A DNA stretch of 64,000 nt from Trichopria drosophilae (Eukaryota; Arthropoda; Insecta; Hymenoptera; Diapriidae). The notes below the pieces were generated by a model that saw only the letters and a list, made by a program, of their open reading frames with translations, was not told the DNA's origin and did no database searches. Below, piece by piece: positions 34,076 to 46,504 of the stretch (position 1 is the first letter of the stretch; each line of letters opens with the position of its first letter). The stretch spans positions 121,744,501-121,808,500 of the forward strand of contig CM059584.1 in assembly GCA_030407085.1 (NCBI GenBank), given 5' to 3'. The translations under genes were made by a program, and so were the position numbers.

Positions 34076-35200
34076 ACTATTTCAAATGCTACGTGCATTT
34101 ATAAAGATTCAGAAATCTTCATCCCTTTGGATGCTGCAGCAAGTTTATGTATATCGTGTCCAACTTTTCTATTAGAAAAGGAATACTTTACCACTTTATC
34201 CATGTTTTTGAATACTGAAATAAACGGTAAAACTTCAAGTGTCCTACAAGTTCGCAAGTCAGGATCACGATGTTTATCAGATTCCTGCAACATTTTTCGG
34301 CATGTATTACCCTAATAAATCTCACCTTGATAATTTTTTTTTAATTATATTCAACTTTTTTGGATATCAATGCTTTATCTTGACCAAGAAGTGGAACTAA
34401 TCCGTTCTAGAACACATAGTTCGCAAACCCTTGTAATATATGTAATTTAGGAACAATACATTTCTAAATTACACTGATCTCATCGTCTTCGTCGAAGAGA
34501 GGGAGATTTATTGTATTATGGCAAACTTTACCTAGTTTCTTAATTTTAGTCATTGCGCAATGTATATATAACTCAAGCAACTTTAAAATGTTTAAAAGCA
34601 AATGTGAACCTGCTGTAGGCGGGATTTTTTATACTCAAGGTCATAAAAATGTCCTTTAAAACAATTATTTGCACTAAAATAAATTACATCAGTTATTTCG
34701 CACCATTTACATAAGTAAGTAATGGAGTTACAACAATAATACACATATATAGAAATACAGCACATTATTTTTGTCTGTAAAATGGTCTTATTTGGCCAAC
34801 AAATTAATTCATTAAGGACGAAGTAAAATGAGTTTTCACGTTGAATGTGACTGTTTAGTATATTTCGAAAACTTGACGTTTCGGATGTTTTTAATGTGGC
34901 TTTTTCGAATCCACTGAAAAATTTTCGAAAAAACATCATTTAACCTCACTTTTTTAAACACATATATCCAAAAATACGTACAGTTTGCTCAGAAATTTGA
35001 TTTATGCCTCTGATCTTATTTTAAGGCCTCTGATCACGATTTTAAGTCAAAATTGAAAATTACAAGTTGACTGAATAAAAGTCCCGATAAAATTAAAATT
35101 CCATCAAATTAAAAATAAACAGCTAAAAAAGTTGCTGTATCTATAGTCGAAAATTATGTCAACAATGTCAATGATATTATTGTGACACATATTTCAAACC
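34076..35200. other. intergenic DNA, nothing recognised
   Basis: Open frames of 60-115 codons on either strand overlap each other and show no domain. The sequence is AT-rich with no obvious repeat. Confidence 0.35.
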
Positions 35201-35209
35201 TTTCCAAGA

Positions 35210-37460
35210 AATCAAATAATTATTAGATAAATATAGATAAATAAATAAAGTAAAGCCACAAAAACCAAAAATGCCAAAATAAAAAAAGATTCTGAGTATT
35301 GTCTATACCATGTGGTAAGAATCGGTCGGCGTTTATACCCAATACCGATAAAATTCCCACAAAATAAACGCCAAGAAAAGTAGAATCTATGCGGATGGAG
35401 AAAAACCCAATTTAGTTTTTTTTTATAATATTTATTAATATTGTGGATCACTGTTTCTTAGACATATTGAATACAAAGTTTATATTTTAAATATTACAAC
35501 TTAGAAACTAACTTAAAACTAGGATGGAATGCTAGGCGCATTCTTACAAATGGGCGGACATAAAACATCCAAGATACAATAGACTTAAATTTAGACCGCA
35601 GCGACTATCTTTGGCATTAGTAATATCAGATGTCGTGGATGGATCAGGAATAATAGTAGTAGCATAGACGATGCAGAGATAAAGTAAGATTTATAATTTA
35701 TCTGAGATGATTTAGAAGATCTCTTTCAAATGTTTGCAAAGTTCAGGACCTCCAAAGTGCTTCAGGTAGTGTGTTCCAAAAACGAAGATCATTTATCCAG
35801 AATGAATTTGAAAAATATTCGGTCCTGCAGATTGGTAGATAATATGGTGAGGCCATATTTCTAGCAGATCGTCTTAAATTGGAGATGTTTAAAAATCTGG
35901 AACGCAGATAAGAAGGCTGCAATGTAGTTAACACTTGAAACGTTAAAACACCAAAGAAATAATTGTGGTTTGCTGTGATTGCGAGCCATTGTATTCTACT
36001 CAAATATGGATCTAGACAATGTCGCGTCGAAGGTTAAATATAAATCGAAGAGAGCTTTTGAGTAAACGTTGCAATTTGATGTTTAGATAGGCGGATTTAG
36101 AATCCGAAGAAACTAGACTAACCGAATCAAAATGTGGTATAATAAAAGAATTTATTAACATCAGTTTAATATTCGTCGGCAGAGTAAAATCGCGATACCT
36201 CAGACGATATAAAGTATAGTGGATTTTAGATGAAATAGACGATATTTATCAATACCAACACAGATCATCTACAATGTACATCCATAGGTGTTTAACAAAC
36301 GTCCACAAAGTTAATAGGGTTTCCATCAATGACCAATGGTGGAAAATTCAAGGATTTAACAATAGCACAGTTACAGCTTGACCATTTAAATTTAGTCCAA
36401 ATTCTCGTGACCAAGTAGCCAATGCTTCAATGGCATCATTCAATTTTCTGATGGTTTCTAAGTCGTTGAGAGGAGTACGAAGATAGATCTGCACACCTTC
36501 AACAAATATAATAGTGGTACCCCTACAATAGACTTATCTCTGGAAAAGAGTATTTATAACTATTATAAACAGAACATAGGCCAACATCGGTGCCTTGTGA
36601 TATTCCTGATGTTGTAGCAAGTCCTAAACAGCGTTTTCCATCAATTCCAGCTATGGATTGAGTACGACCTGAGAGGAATGAGAAGATCCATCGGATGGAT
36701 CAGTCGTCGAAACCAATATCACCCAGACAGTGTAATATTATGGGATGGCTAAGCAAATCAAAGGCTTTAGAAAAGTCAAAGAGTACTAAAATTGTGACGA
36801 ATCCTCGTTCAATTGCATAGCATGTATCATCTAAGATTTGGAGAAGAACTGTTTGAGTGCTATAGTACCGTCGAAAACCTGTTGAGGATAAAGGAGAGTA
36901 TTTCGTTCAAGAAAATGCAAAATTTTATGAGAAACTAGAGAATCTAATACTTTAGATCCATGTGGTAGATTTGCAATTGGTCTCGCATCGGCAGGCGTAG
37001 CAGCATTTGCTTTTTTGTTGAGTGGTACAATCAAGATGATTTTCCATATAGGCAGAAAAATACCAGATGTTCACGAGATCGGGTCAGGCTGCAAAGCAGC
37101 TTTTGCTGTGTCTCGCCCATTGTACTTTTTATTTTTTGTACAATATAGACCTTATTATTATTATTATTATTATTATTAGATGTTGAAAATGTTTGTTAGC
37201 GGTCCGCTAATTGTCTCAAATGTCTTGAGGTACCATTTGAAGCCCATCCGGACGCCGTCCATGTGATTTCATCAAATTTGAATCCAGTTTCTTGATAAAT
37301 TCATATTGTACAAGATTGGAAAAGAAAATGTTTTGGAATCATGTGAAAGTGGTTTGCTTAAAATGTGATTGAGCTCGCACTCGGAACAAGATGCATGGGA
37401 AGGCGATACTGCCGAATACTGACAAAAGACTTGTACAACTTCTAAAATTGTTACATACAT
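35210..37460 (-). mobile_element. degenerate non-LTR retrotransposon (LINE)
   Basis: Reading on the minus strand, the pieces are in proper order. DGVRMGFKWYLKTF at about 37260 is an RT leader. WKIILIVPLNKKANAATPAD with ARPIANLPHGSKVLDSLV follows at about 37045-36940. FDFSKAFDLLSH at about 36770 is RT motif A. SGISQGTDVG at about 36590 is motif B. RTEYFSNSFWINDLRFWNTLP at about 35830-35760 is the C-terminal tail. A likely 3' UTR runs to about 35210. An insertion at 37050-37185, containing a TTA microsatellite, interrupts the RT. Frameshifts and stops mean it is inactive, and the apurinic endonuclease end is missing. Clade (Jockey/CR1-like) is uncertain. Confidence 0.8.
37152..37178. repeat. 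TTA/TAA microsatellite
   Basis: Nine uninterrupted TTA units. It borders a segment (37050-37150) with GCAAAGCAGCTTTTGC, which looks like the tail of another element inserted in the LINE. Confidence 0.8.
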
Positions 37461-37469
37461 CTACTTAAA

Positions 37470-38500
37470 AATCCCTTTAAGAGCTTTTTCTGAACAGTAT
37501 TTAAGTATCATAATGAGATCATAAAGATATGTATCTCTACTTGAACAGAAAGTTAGAAGTATTATAAATTAATCCAAATTGCACAAACCTCTTGAAAATC
37601 TGTTGTTTACCATAAATAGAAACAATGAACTCTGAAAGAAGTCCACATTCTGACTTCTTAAATTACTAATTTCGAAGAAATCTTATGTTTACGCTCTTAA
37701 ATTTTTTACATTTCGATCATCTTGATTTGGTAATGCAATCCACAGTTTTGTAATCCGAGTTCCTGCTAAAGACACTAGGTGGCGTTGTAATAAATCTTCA
37801 TAAAGAATACTTTAAAATCTCAAAAAGATACTTTTTTGCTTGATAATTGGAATGAAAAATATAAAACATTTTGTAGCGTTTCAATTTGATTCCAATCAAA
37901 CGAAATTCGATTACTACAATTTATTAACATGCGATGTTTATATATTTCGACGAGATGTAATTTTACAATAATCGCATGTAATATAGCTCACTCTGGCATT
38001 AAATACTTTACATCATCAACCATATTTCGTTAATAGGTTGAACTGTGAGCTTGCCAGTAATCTTTATTAGTGTTCAATCGATATTTTATACATTAGCTGC
38101 GTCATCACACAAAATAAACAATAAATATTTAAGTTGATAATAATTAAATATTAATTACATGTATATATGAATGTATAATTTATATCGCTGAGAACTAGTA
38201 ACAATAAAACTAAAAGAAAGAAGATAGATAGTAATTCCATTCAAATGAACAAACCATGACAGACAGTATACATTTATTCCCTAGGAACAAAAAATGTAAT
38301 TTAATCCAATCATTAGCATTCACGAGAAAATAGAAAAGGTTATCGATTCCTTAAGCATATATTGTAAAATCTACTGGTTTTTAACAGATTTTATACATTT
38401 TGATCCATAGGCCGAAAAAAACATTGGCACTTAACGGTTTTAAAAATTACTGTACGCATTAATCGCAAACATTCAAAATAACATTTCATTTAATAAAAAA
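37470..38500. other. AT-rich intergenic DNA
   Basis: No gene or recognisable repeat. Only short, unconserved frames. Confidence 0.4.
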
Positions 38501-38609
38501 TTGACTGTTTTGAAATGAAGAAATGGGCAAAAAGGAAACTAATTTATATAATTGCGCAAATGAACCTCGTGGGTAAATTGCTTTTGATGCCTCTTTTTTG
38601 TGTGTTAAA

Positions 38610-39330
38610 TAAACTGGAACGTAATGTTGTACTTTACGCACACTCACTCTCTTTAGATTCTGCAATATTTTTCTTTGGGGTGCGTAGAGTGCAAATGTAA
38701 AAAATGTGTAATACGGTCTTTACACATACTCTAACAAAAAGTATTCTGGATATCCGTTCGTTGTGCGTAAAGTAAACTTTTGCACACTACAAACAACATT
38801 CGTAAATCGGCATCAAACCTTTACGTACTACCTTTATGCAACTGAATACCAAATAGGATACCGAACATCGTTGTAAACTTGCTCTGGCATCTCGTACATA
38901 CAGTCCCCGCACGTGCATAAAAGTGTACTTTCCGCCCTTGTTAGGAAATATATTAAAATGCAGATTATTTATGATACGTTGAATAATATATATTTTTTAA
39001 GCAGTACGCATTTATTTGCGGGTATAAAATGATCATTTTACCCCTACTGCATCAAAAAATAATGTTTGAATCTCAGGCGTAGAATTTTCATCATCATGAA
39101 CCTCAGGCCGGCTGCACCCTCGAGTTCTGTTGTCGAGTCATAAAACTCCATTTTACGCCCTTGATACAAAAAGAACTATTTACATGACGAATGGTAAAAA
39201 ATATTTGAATTACATACAATTTTCAACCGATACGTGACTGGGCATTAATTATCGATTTTGCGCCCTTTTTACGGGTACAAAAAGTGGTATTTTTCGACCA
39301 GACAAATTATAAAAAGTCGAGATCTGCTTT
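38610..39330. repeat. cluster of degenerate GCGTAAAGT hairpin modules
   Basis: Modules include ACTTTACGCAC (38627), GTGCGTAAAGT-AA-ACTTTTGCACAC (38763-38787), GGGTATAAAATGATCATTTTACCC (39020-39043), and CATTTTACGCCCTTGATAC followed by AAGAACTATTTAC (39148-39181). The last is the same right-end sequence as in the MITE at 17639-17788. GGCCGGCTGCACCCTCG near 39108 parallels that MITE's GC-rich centre. It is likely a pile-up of related MITE copies. Confidence 0.55.
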
Positions 39331-39389
39331 GAACAAAGTTTATGGTAATTTTGATAAAAGTTATTTTTAAAAATATTTAGTTTTTAAAT

Positions 39390-39740
39390 GTGCAGGATGG
39401 TACTCAACTTCTTCCTTGAAGTCCGCCTTCCCGTGTCCTCGGCACATATATCCCGACAAAGAGCCGTGACGGGATACCGCGTGGCCGGGATACCCAGGCA
39501 GGCAACTGGAGTTTCAGGTCGATGCACTTTGTGCACCAGGGTTCGACGTCCTGTTTCCCGTGACGTCATTCGAGAACCCACCCCCACCAGAGGTGCTCTC
39601 CACCCGCCTCTATTGACGCATGTGAACGCGCCCGCCGGGCCGATCGAGGGATTCGAGGAGAACCGTTTTGCCATAGGTCGTGGCTGAATTTTCGAAACTG
39701 GGACGGCAATTCCTAGCCGACCACCCCAACCGATTTCTTC
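39390..39740. promoter_or_regulatory. GC-rich islet with CRE
   Basis: A sharply bounded GC- and CpG-rich block with TGACGTCA at 39561-39568 and TTCGACGTCCTG just upstream. Both strands are open for about 100-119 codons (39388-39687 and 39384-39743) but the two frames overlap completely and neither shows a domain, as expected for GC-rich DNA. It is probably a promoter or enhancer of an unannotated transcript. Confidence 0.4.
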
Positions 39741-39980
39741 CACTCGAAATCACAAAAAAAAATGAAATTAGCATGTTTTCAAAAGACCTAGAAGCTCACA
39801 AAATCAACGTTTATAGAGGGAATCGAACATTTTGAAAGTCTTTTTTTGTAATTAATGCCAAAATTTTGTCTGATGTATTTTTTACTTTTTTTTTTACTAT
39901 TGTATGGCAATAGAGTGCATTTTTTATTTCTGTTTTATTCAAAGTAAATCGATATTTCTTACCTGGGCCGTAATATTTTA

Positions 39981-40212
39981 ACCCTTATAATAATACGGGA
40001 TTTTCGGCCCCCATAGAGTAATAAAGTGCTTTTTCGAGCGCCAAAAAAATCTATAAAAAAATTTACCTTCTTCAATCCTTCAAGTAGAAATATCAATCAT
40101 AATATTACAAAAAAATTGTTCATATATTTTTTATTTAAAAAATGGAGTAACCTAGAGCACTTTTTCACTTTCGCTGGGGTCTAAAAATCCCACCTTATTA
40201 CTCTTAGGGTTT
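39981..40212. repeat. foldback repeat with ~60-bp imperfect arms
   Basis: CCCTTATAATAATACGGGAT through AGTAATAAAGTGCTTTTTC (39981-40038) is the imperfect reverse complement of AGAGCACTTTTTCACTTTCG through CTTATTACTCTTAGGG (40156-40209). A MITE-like relic. Confidence 0.5.
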
Positions 40213-40985
40213 ACTAAACAAATTGAAAAAACGAGTGTGTTGAGTGCGGACTAAATTCCCTGTAATTTTTACTCCAGACATGACGTAAAATGTGAAGCGA
40301 TCTCAACAAATTTAAAAAAAAATCATATCTTAGCAACATATCCATATTTTCCGAGTTTAGTGAATCAAAATATTTGAGAAAATCATTCAATAAACTATTG
40401 CAATAGGCGAATTATTAAAGATTTTGTTTATAGAAAAATTAAGATAGTAATACGCATGAAACATAATTTTAACTTTTCAATCTTAAAAATAAGGGGAAAA
40501 AATTCTACAAATAATATTAAATTAATTTAGAAAAAATATAAAATATTGTAAATATAAAATAAAAGAGATAGAAATTGTTGTTTACTTAATAAATCACAGT
40601 GTCCGCCTTTTTTGTTTAATCAACCGATTGCCTTTCAAATAGCTGATACAAATATTTGTGTTTTTACTATACTATTATTGACTTACATATTAGTTTAACC
40701 GATATATTTTAATACAATCAATTCTCTGATAATTTGTCAAATAGATTCCTTGTTATAAATAAATTTTATTAAATTCCAGATAATTCATGCGTTATAAAAC
40801 TATATATAACTGTATAATAACTGATTATAAAATTCATTTTAAAAAATGTTTAAATACGCGATAAGCAGAAAATCGTTATGCATCAACAAACGATTTTTTC
40901 GTCTTTTTTTTTCAAGAACAACAATATTTTCTCTCGTCAACAATGTCATTAATAATATAACATAACTTTTTAGAAGTGGAATCGA

Positions 40986-42075
40986 ATTGTTTACCCCTTT
41001 GGCGTTCAGTATCTCGAAAACTAGAGCCAATTGGCTATTTTGGCGGTTATATTTGGATTCTGGAGCAAAAATGCTATCAGATTCGACAATTACTTATAGG
41101 GCAAGACAATTTTGTTGGGCTTTATTACAGATGATGCCGCAAATCCACATTGTCGTACATTTATTTTTAAACAACTTAAACTTAATCCTTCTTACTTACA
41201 TACTTCTATCAATTTAGTGCGGCTTTAAATTTACTGTCGAAACTTTAATTAGAAAAAATCGACAAAAAAGAGGAAATAGTTGGAAAGAATGTGAAAAAAA
41301 ATCGAAAAATCGTCAATAATTTCAACTATAGTCTCGTATGGTTTCACTTTATGAAAATAAGGTATAGACAGTCGAAAAGGGCAAGCTTATCGGCATTCTA
41401 ATTAAAAAAAGTTCTGATAAAAATTACTCTCCAAAATACTTAAAGTGAAAACTACGAAATCACCATATTAAAGTAGAGGAAAAATATTTTCAACCCAAAA
41501 GAATGCTGTTGTTCAACCAGGAAGAGTCAATTCTGATAAGATTTTCAGAATCCAAGTATGTACGCCAAAATATTGAATTGGACCTACTTTTTGCCCAAAT
41601 TAATGATCAAAGGGAAAATCGTATTTTAAGACATTATTTTCTATTTTTCTCGAAAAGTGGCCAGAACTATAACGAGTTTGAAGTGATTCGAATGTCGAAA
41701 AGTTAGTCGGACATATTGTCACCGTTTTGCATTTCTTATTTTTTTTTCCATAGCATTCTGTAGTATAATTGTAAAAAATGTCCTAAACCCGATCCGTCAA
41801 CTTGGTCAAAAACTAGGTCCAATCAGTTATTTGTACATATTTGGATTCTGCGGAAAAAAAGAATTGATTCTGACTGGGACCGCAGCATTTTTTTGGTTGT
41901 ATGCATGCTCAAAATGCCTGAAATCGGATTTTTTATGCTTTCGATCTTCAATATCTCAAAAACTAGAGCCAATTGGATATTTTGGCGATATTTCGATTCT
42001 GCAGCTAAAATCCTACCAGAATTCACTCTTACTTCTAGTGTAACAAGAGATTCTTACATTTTTGTTGGGCTGTAA
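40986..42075 (+). repeat. degenerate repeat with CGAAAACTAGAGCCAATTGG units
   Basis: Two clear copies run in the same order: ATCTCGAAAACTAGAGCCAA, TTGGCTATTTTGGCGG, TTGGATTCTGGAGCAAAAAT and TTTTGTTGGGCT at 41012-41122, and again at about 41950-42072. A third, partial one is near 41800-41880 (AAAAACTAGGTCCAATCAG, GGATTCTGCGG). An inverted fragment lies near 41545-41620. The family is dispersed and non-coding. The frames within are not conserved proteins. Confidence 0.55.
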
Positions 42076-42114
42076 TATTAGAAAATAAATTGAAATTAGC
42101 CCCTCTAAAAAATG

Positions 42115-42679
42115 AACCACAATTCATGTGTTTGATGAAATTCAGAGTCTGGAAATAGAAAAGTGTTCGGAGTGTACGAATTTCATTATCATCTCTAGTG
42201 ATATGATAATCTCAGCCTTACCAGAAATCGCATTCCATAAAACAAATCTATGTGTTAAATATTATCTGTGAAATAAACCTTCAATTCATGAACAATCTTT
42301 ACGTCAACCCCAGCAAATGAAAATAAATTCAATTGTCTAGAATCCGAAATCAGAAATGTAGTCATGAATTCGTTTCTGTTCATAAATACGAATTAATTTC
42401 TATTCCTTAACGATCACGTGAATAGAAACGAATTCATGATTTCATTTTTTCATTCGGATTCTAGGCAATTGAATTACTTTCGTTTACTGGGGGTGATTTA
42501 AAGATAATTAATGACTCGAAGGTTTATTTCCCAGATAATATTGACCACAAACGTTTGTTGTATAGAAATGGCAGTCACTCAATTTATAGTAAGGCTGAGG
42601 ATATCATAATACTGGAGATGTTAACGCAATTTGTACACTGTCAGAGACTTTGAATTTCGCCAAACACGTGAATTGTGGG
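42115..42679. repeat. 565-bp palindromic element
   Basis: The arms are matched end to end. ACCACAATTCATGTGTTTG (42115 on) pairs with CAAACACGTGAATTGTGGG (42661-42679), ATATGATAATCTCAGCCTTA with TAAGGCTGAGGATATCAT, and TCATGAATTCGTTTCT with AGAAACGAATTCATGA next to the centre near 42400. The arms are about 260 bp, diverged by point changes. A large foldback element with no frame of note. Confidence 0.75.
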
Positions 42680-43309
42680 TATTCTCAAGTAAGTCAAAAT
42701 TTTTTCGCTTATTTTCGACTTTTTTATATTCTGCGGTGACTTTTTGCTATGCTAGCGATATCGATGAATAAGGAATTTAGGACTTATCAAATCACCAGAA
42801 AACAATAGGCTTGCTTTATATTTTGAGAAAATAGAAAGGAATTTATGCAAAACAAAATTTCGAAACCAAATTTTAAAAAAGTTGGGCTACAATATGAGAA
42901 CCACATTTTTTAAATCGATTTGCCCACCACAAAATCGTTTTCTATTGTGCTGGGGTCCAACCCACAATAATCCAACATACTTTGAGGTACTAAATGTAAA
43001 ACGATGAAATGTTCAAAATATTGCAAGGAAATACCACTTTTTTAATTCGTTTCTATAGTATGTATATTTTTAGTCCTTAACATACCAAAAATATAAACCA
43101 AATAAAGGATTATTAGAATGTATGAATTTTTATTTTAACTGTGGATTCCTTGGTAAGTTGATGACAAATTTGATTATGAAAATTAGCCACAAGGATATTT
43201 TCAAACGAAAAACTGACAGAGACGCATTTTTTGTAATTACTTTTCAACCATACTAATCTTTTGAAAACATATTTCCAACACCAAATATATTCGTACTAAA
43301 AAATCAAAT

Positions 43310-43600
43310 ACTCTTAAAAAATGTAGTATTCATTTTCTTCGGTAATTATATAACAGTAATGCCACAAAAGAAGGATGAATTGGGAATAGGGTACCTGCTC
43401 CCTGAGCCTCTTTTTTATATTTTCCTAACCTCCAAACTCGGCTATTAGCTGGAACCGGACAAGTCAAGCCGATTTCCAAGTTGATCCTTCATTTATATTA
43501 TTACATATGCATACATTAGTTTTTGTAGAGAATTGAATACGTTATATTTATTATCTGAAACACTATTTCAACCGTTTTTTTAAAATAACACATTTTTGTG
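43310..43600. repeat. inverted relic of the GTACGTCC repeat family
   Basis: AATGTAGTATTCATTTTCTTC (as two overlapping words) with AATGCCACAAAAG at 43320-43372 matches the 3' part of copies A and B, and GTTTTTGTAGAGAATTGAAT at 43519 matches the same family in reverse. Two copies therefore face each other. Confidence 0.4.
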
Positions 43601-44490
43601 TGTTTTGACCTTGAAAAAGATCTTTGTCGATAATTTTCATCTGTAGTTTTCTTGAAATCGAGGATGGTACCTATTCAAAATACCCCCTCCCCCCCTTCCC
43701 AAAGTAGGATAAAGGAAAGGAATTATCTTCAATGACATTTTTAGCCTATTCACGGATCGGCTTCCTTTCCTAAAATAAAAAAGTATTTTTCTTTAGTTTT
43801 GACCTTAAAAATAACCTTGAAAATAAATATTCTTAATGAATTTTTCAATCACCATTCTAAAAAAACATAGAAAACCATTGTTCAATAAAAATGGAAGGTG
43901 TTCCCTTTTCGAAAGTACATAATTATTAGTTATTCAGTATCAAAGTATAATTTTTCGATTTACCTGCCGTTCACGGTATTGAATTTTATAGAAACAATTC
44001 CAAGTTATAAAGCCATATAAAATCGTATGAAATCGAATACCATATTTCGAAAACCAATACATCAAATGAATGAAAAGGAAGAAAAATATAAATTTTAAAT
44101 ATTATGTGATTCGTTAGTATAAATATGACTTTATAAAAAATGATATATTTGGATGACCTTTAAACTAAATTATTGCCCTAGACTTTCAATATATTCGCAT
44201 TACAAAACGTGTTCATTAATTTATAGTTTTACACACGCCTTAAAATAACAAATAAACAGACAGTTTACAGAATTAAAATAACGGATATACGACATTCAAC
44301 GTCGATATTACGATTAAACTGCGGGTTGCTCACTTATTAGCGGCAAAAACAGACCACGTTCTATTTTTACGAAATACGTCCACGTCCCGTCTGTAGGTCA
44401 ATGTCGATATGAGGAAATTTAGATCAATGTTATTTGGTATTATTATTTGAACGGTAATTGCGATCAAAGTACATCGTGTACTACTGTTTA
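43600..44490. other. intergenic DNA, nothing recognised
   Basis: Includes a C-run (CCCCTCCCCCCCTTCCC near 43684) but no gene or repeat that I can name. Confidence 0.35.
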
Positions 44491-44499
44491 TTGTAGGAA

Positions 44500-44720
44500 T
44501 CGTTAAAAGGACTCTTTCGTGCCTGATGCGAACCATTCCAAAAATATCGAAGTGCTCTTTGGAGTGGACTGCCTTATTCACCCAGTTTTGCGTTCCGCTT
44601 CCTCGTACCAGGTCAGGCACGAATCGTGGTAGCTGCGACCCAAACCACCCTATTCGTGAATGAAACGTTAAAGCCGCCTTTGCGAACTACGTCAGACCAG
44701 TGTCGTCAATTTTGTAATGC
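44500..44720. promoter_or_regulatory. moderately GC-rich islet, function unknown
   Basis: GC and CpG rise here, with CTACGTCAGAC (TGACGTAG on the minus strand) near 44689. Open frames of 96 (minus) and 109 (plus) codons meet near 44620 but show no domain. Could be an old dispersed repeat or a regulatory islet. Confidence 0.25.
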
Positions 44721-45163
44721 GGAAAATAGAATTTCTTATTTCCCTACCTTTTTTTCATTTTTATTTTTCAACGTGAAAAACGCAGTTAAAAATGAGACAA
44801 TTGGTTTAGCTAAAATGCTGTTAAAACTATCTAGTAAATCAATAAGATACACTTCTAATATCGATGAAGGAAGTAAGAGAGGACTTTACTTCAACTTTCG
44901 GAAGCGATTCCTAAGCATTGATACAACTGAATCCTTACATTCGTTGGCCATTTAAACTATCCACTTTATAAGGTCCATCCAGCATAAGAAAAAAGAAAAA
45001 CAACACCATACAACAAAGTATTCTACCACAAATGCAAAAAACTCTCGTGCTTCCCCCGTCCTCCCTTATATTTTTATTTTATGGCTAATCAAATAAAATT
45101 ATACAGTTAATATCTGGTAAAGTTGTAAATTATTTTTTCTTATACTTTGATGTTACTATCCCC

Positions 45164-45367
45164 TCCCAACAGGCACGAAGAATCCAACTGTTTCTAAAAT
45201 GTTTTTAGAATGTTCCAGAAACGTTCCTACAACGTTTTATGTCTGCAACATGGATGAAACGTTTATAAAACGTTCCGTAAAAGTTGCAGACATATAACAT
45301 TTTAGGAACGTTTCTGGAGCATTCTAAAAACGTTTTAGAAACATTTGGGTTCTCCGTGCCCGTTGGG
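45164..45367. repeat. foldback element with ~85-bp arms
   Basis: CCCAACAGGCACGAAGAA (45165) pairs with TTCTCCGTGCCCGTTGGG (45350-45367). TTTTTAGAATGTTCCAGAAA pairs with TTTCTGGAGCATTCTAAAAA, and ATGTCTGCAAC with GTTGCAGACAT. The centre is about 33 bp. Many nested GTTCC/GGAAC and ACGTTTT words. A MITE-like hairpin. Frames that cross it are incidental. Confidence 0.72.
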
Positions 45368-45529
45368 CTGTAAAAACACGCTGATACTTGTAATGGTGAA
45401 ATATAATGTTTATAAAATATATCAACTTATCCATTGTCGTCAATATCATTCTCATCAACGCCACTTTCAATGATATTCTCCTTCTTTCAAGACACCATTT
45501 AAAAATATATAATATACAATATTTAATAT

Positions 45530-45900
45530 ACAATAAGCTTAGAGCTCGCAAGGAGCATCTTATTATTAGTGAAAGCTTCGCATGATGTAACTTTAGACAT
45601 AGTATGAAGTTATGTGTGAGCTTTAGACAACACCTATTTGGTTTCGTTGTAATTCTTAAGAAACTCCCACAGAAGTTCCCTGAAAGTTCTTTAAGAGCTC
45701 TGTGGAAGCAGATGATGATAATTCGCATGGAACACCATAAAGTAATCATGATGGAACTTCAAAGGAGCTCCGTTCAAGATGAATATCGGAGCTTTAAGAA
45801 ATCTAAAATGAAGTTCCATAGGAAGTCTTACAAAAGCTTCGCGGGAGTTCGTCAAAGCTTCAAGATTCACCAATGTATGCTTACTGACGGAACTTTTACA
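45530..45900. repeat. AGCTTT/GAAGTTCC-word repeat
   Basis: Many copies of AAGTTCC, GAGCTTT, AAGCTTC and GGAGCTCC in both orientations suggest a decayed foldback element similar in style to 45164-45367. This explains the long overlapping frames on both strands (141 minus, 153 plus), which I do not regard as genes. Confidence 0.4.
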
Positions 45901-46504
45901 GGACTCATTTGGCGCTATTGTACCAGGTTCCAGGAATTTGATCCCTACAACTATATCTTATTTTCAACCCTGAAGAAGTCGATGGTAAATGATGTTAATC
46001 AAATGTCTATGAATTACCAATCAAACTGCTTTCATAGTCATCTAAATTTATTGTGTCTATTTTAATGTGGATCAATTCAAAATACACTTAAATGCCAATG
46101 AATAAATCTAATCATCGAAACACATTTTCAACGTTTTTTCAACATCCACTTCAGATCTGGACATCGATTCTCTTTTATGTCTTTCATCCATAAAAGAAAA
46201 TTGTTGCCTAAAATTGAAGACGGGTTCCTCGCAGGATCAGTTCTAGTTTTGGAAACAGGAAAACATGGGTCATAGATACATGAAATAAATACTGTCATTA
46301 TTGGATAGTGCTACTTGAGTGTTAGACAAGAATTTCAATCATTCTCTTACTCTGTAAATTTGAATAAAAGGAAGTAACTAACAATCAGTGAATACAGTCT
46401 AATCCAAATCGTGAAATTGTGCACTGAGAGTAGTAATAATGACAATGTAATCCACAATCAAACAGTCGTTTTACTTGCATACAAAGTAAATGATAAACGA
46501 TACA

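Noticed and set aside
39384..39743. Open frames of 99 and 119 codons in the GC islet
   Set aside because: They fully overlap on opposite strands in GC-rich DNA, where stops are rare by composition. No domain is seen.
45324..46065. Overlapping frames of 141 (minus) and 153 (plus) codons as genes
   Set aside because: Both lie over foldback and palindromic-word repeats, overlap each other on opposite strands, and contain no domain or splice context.
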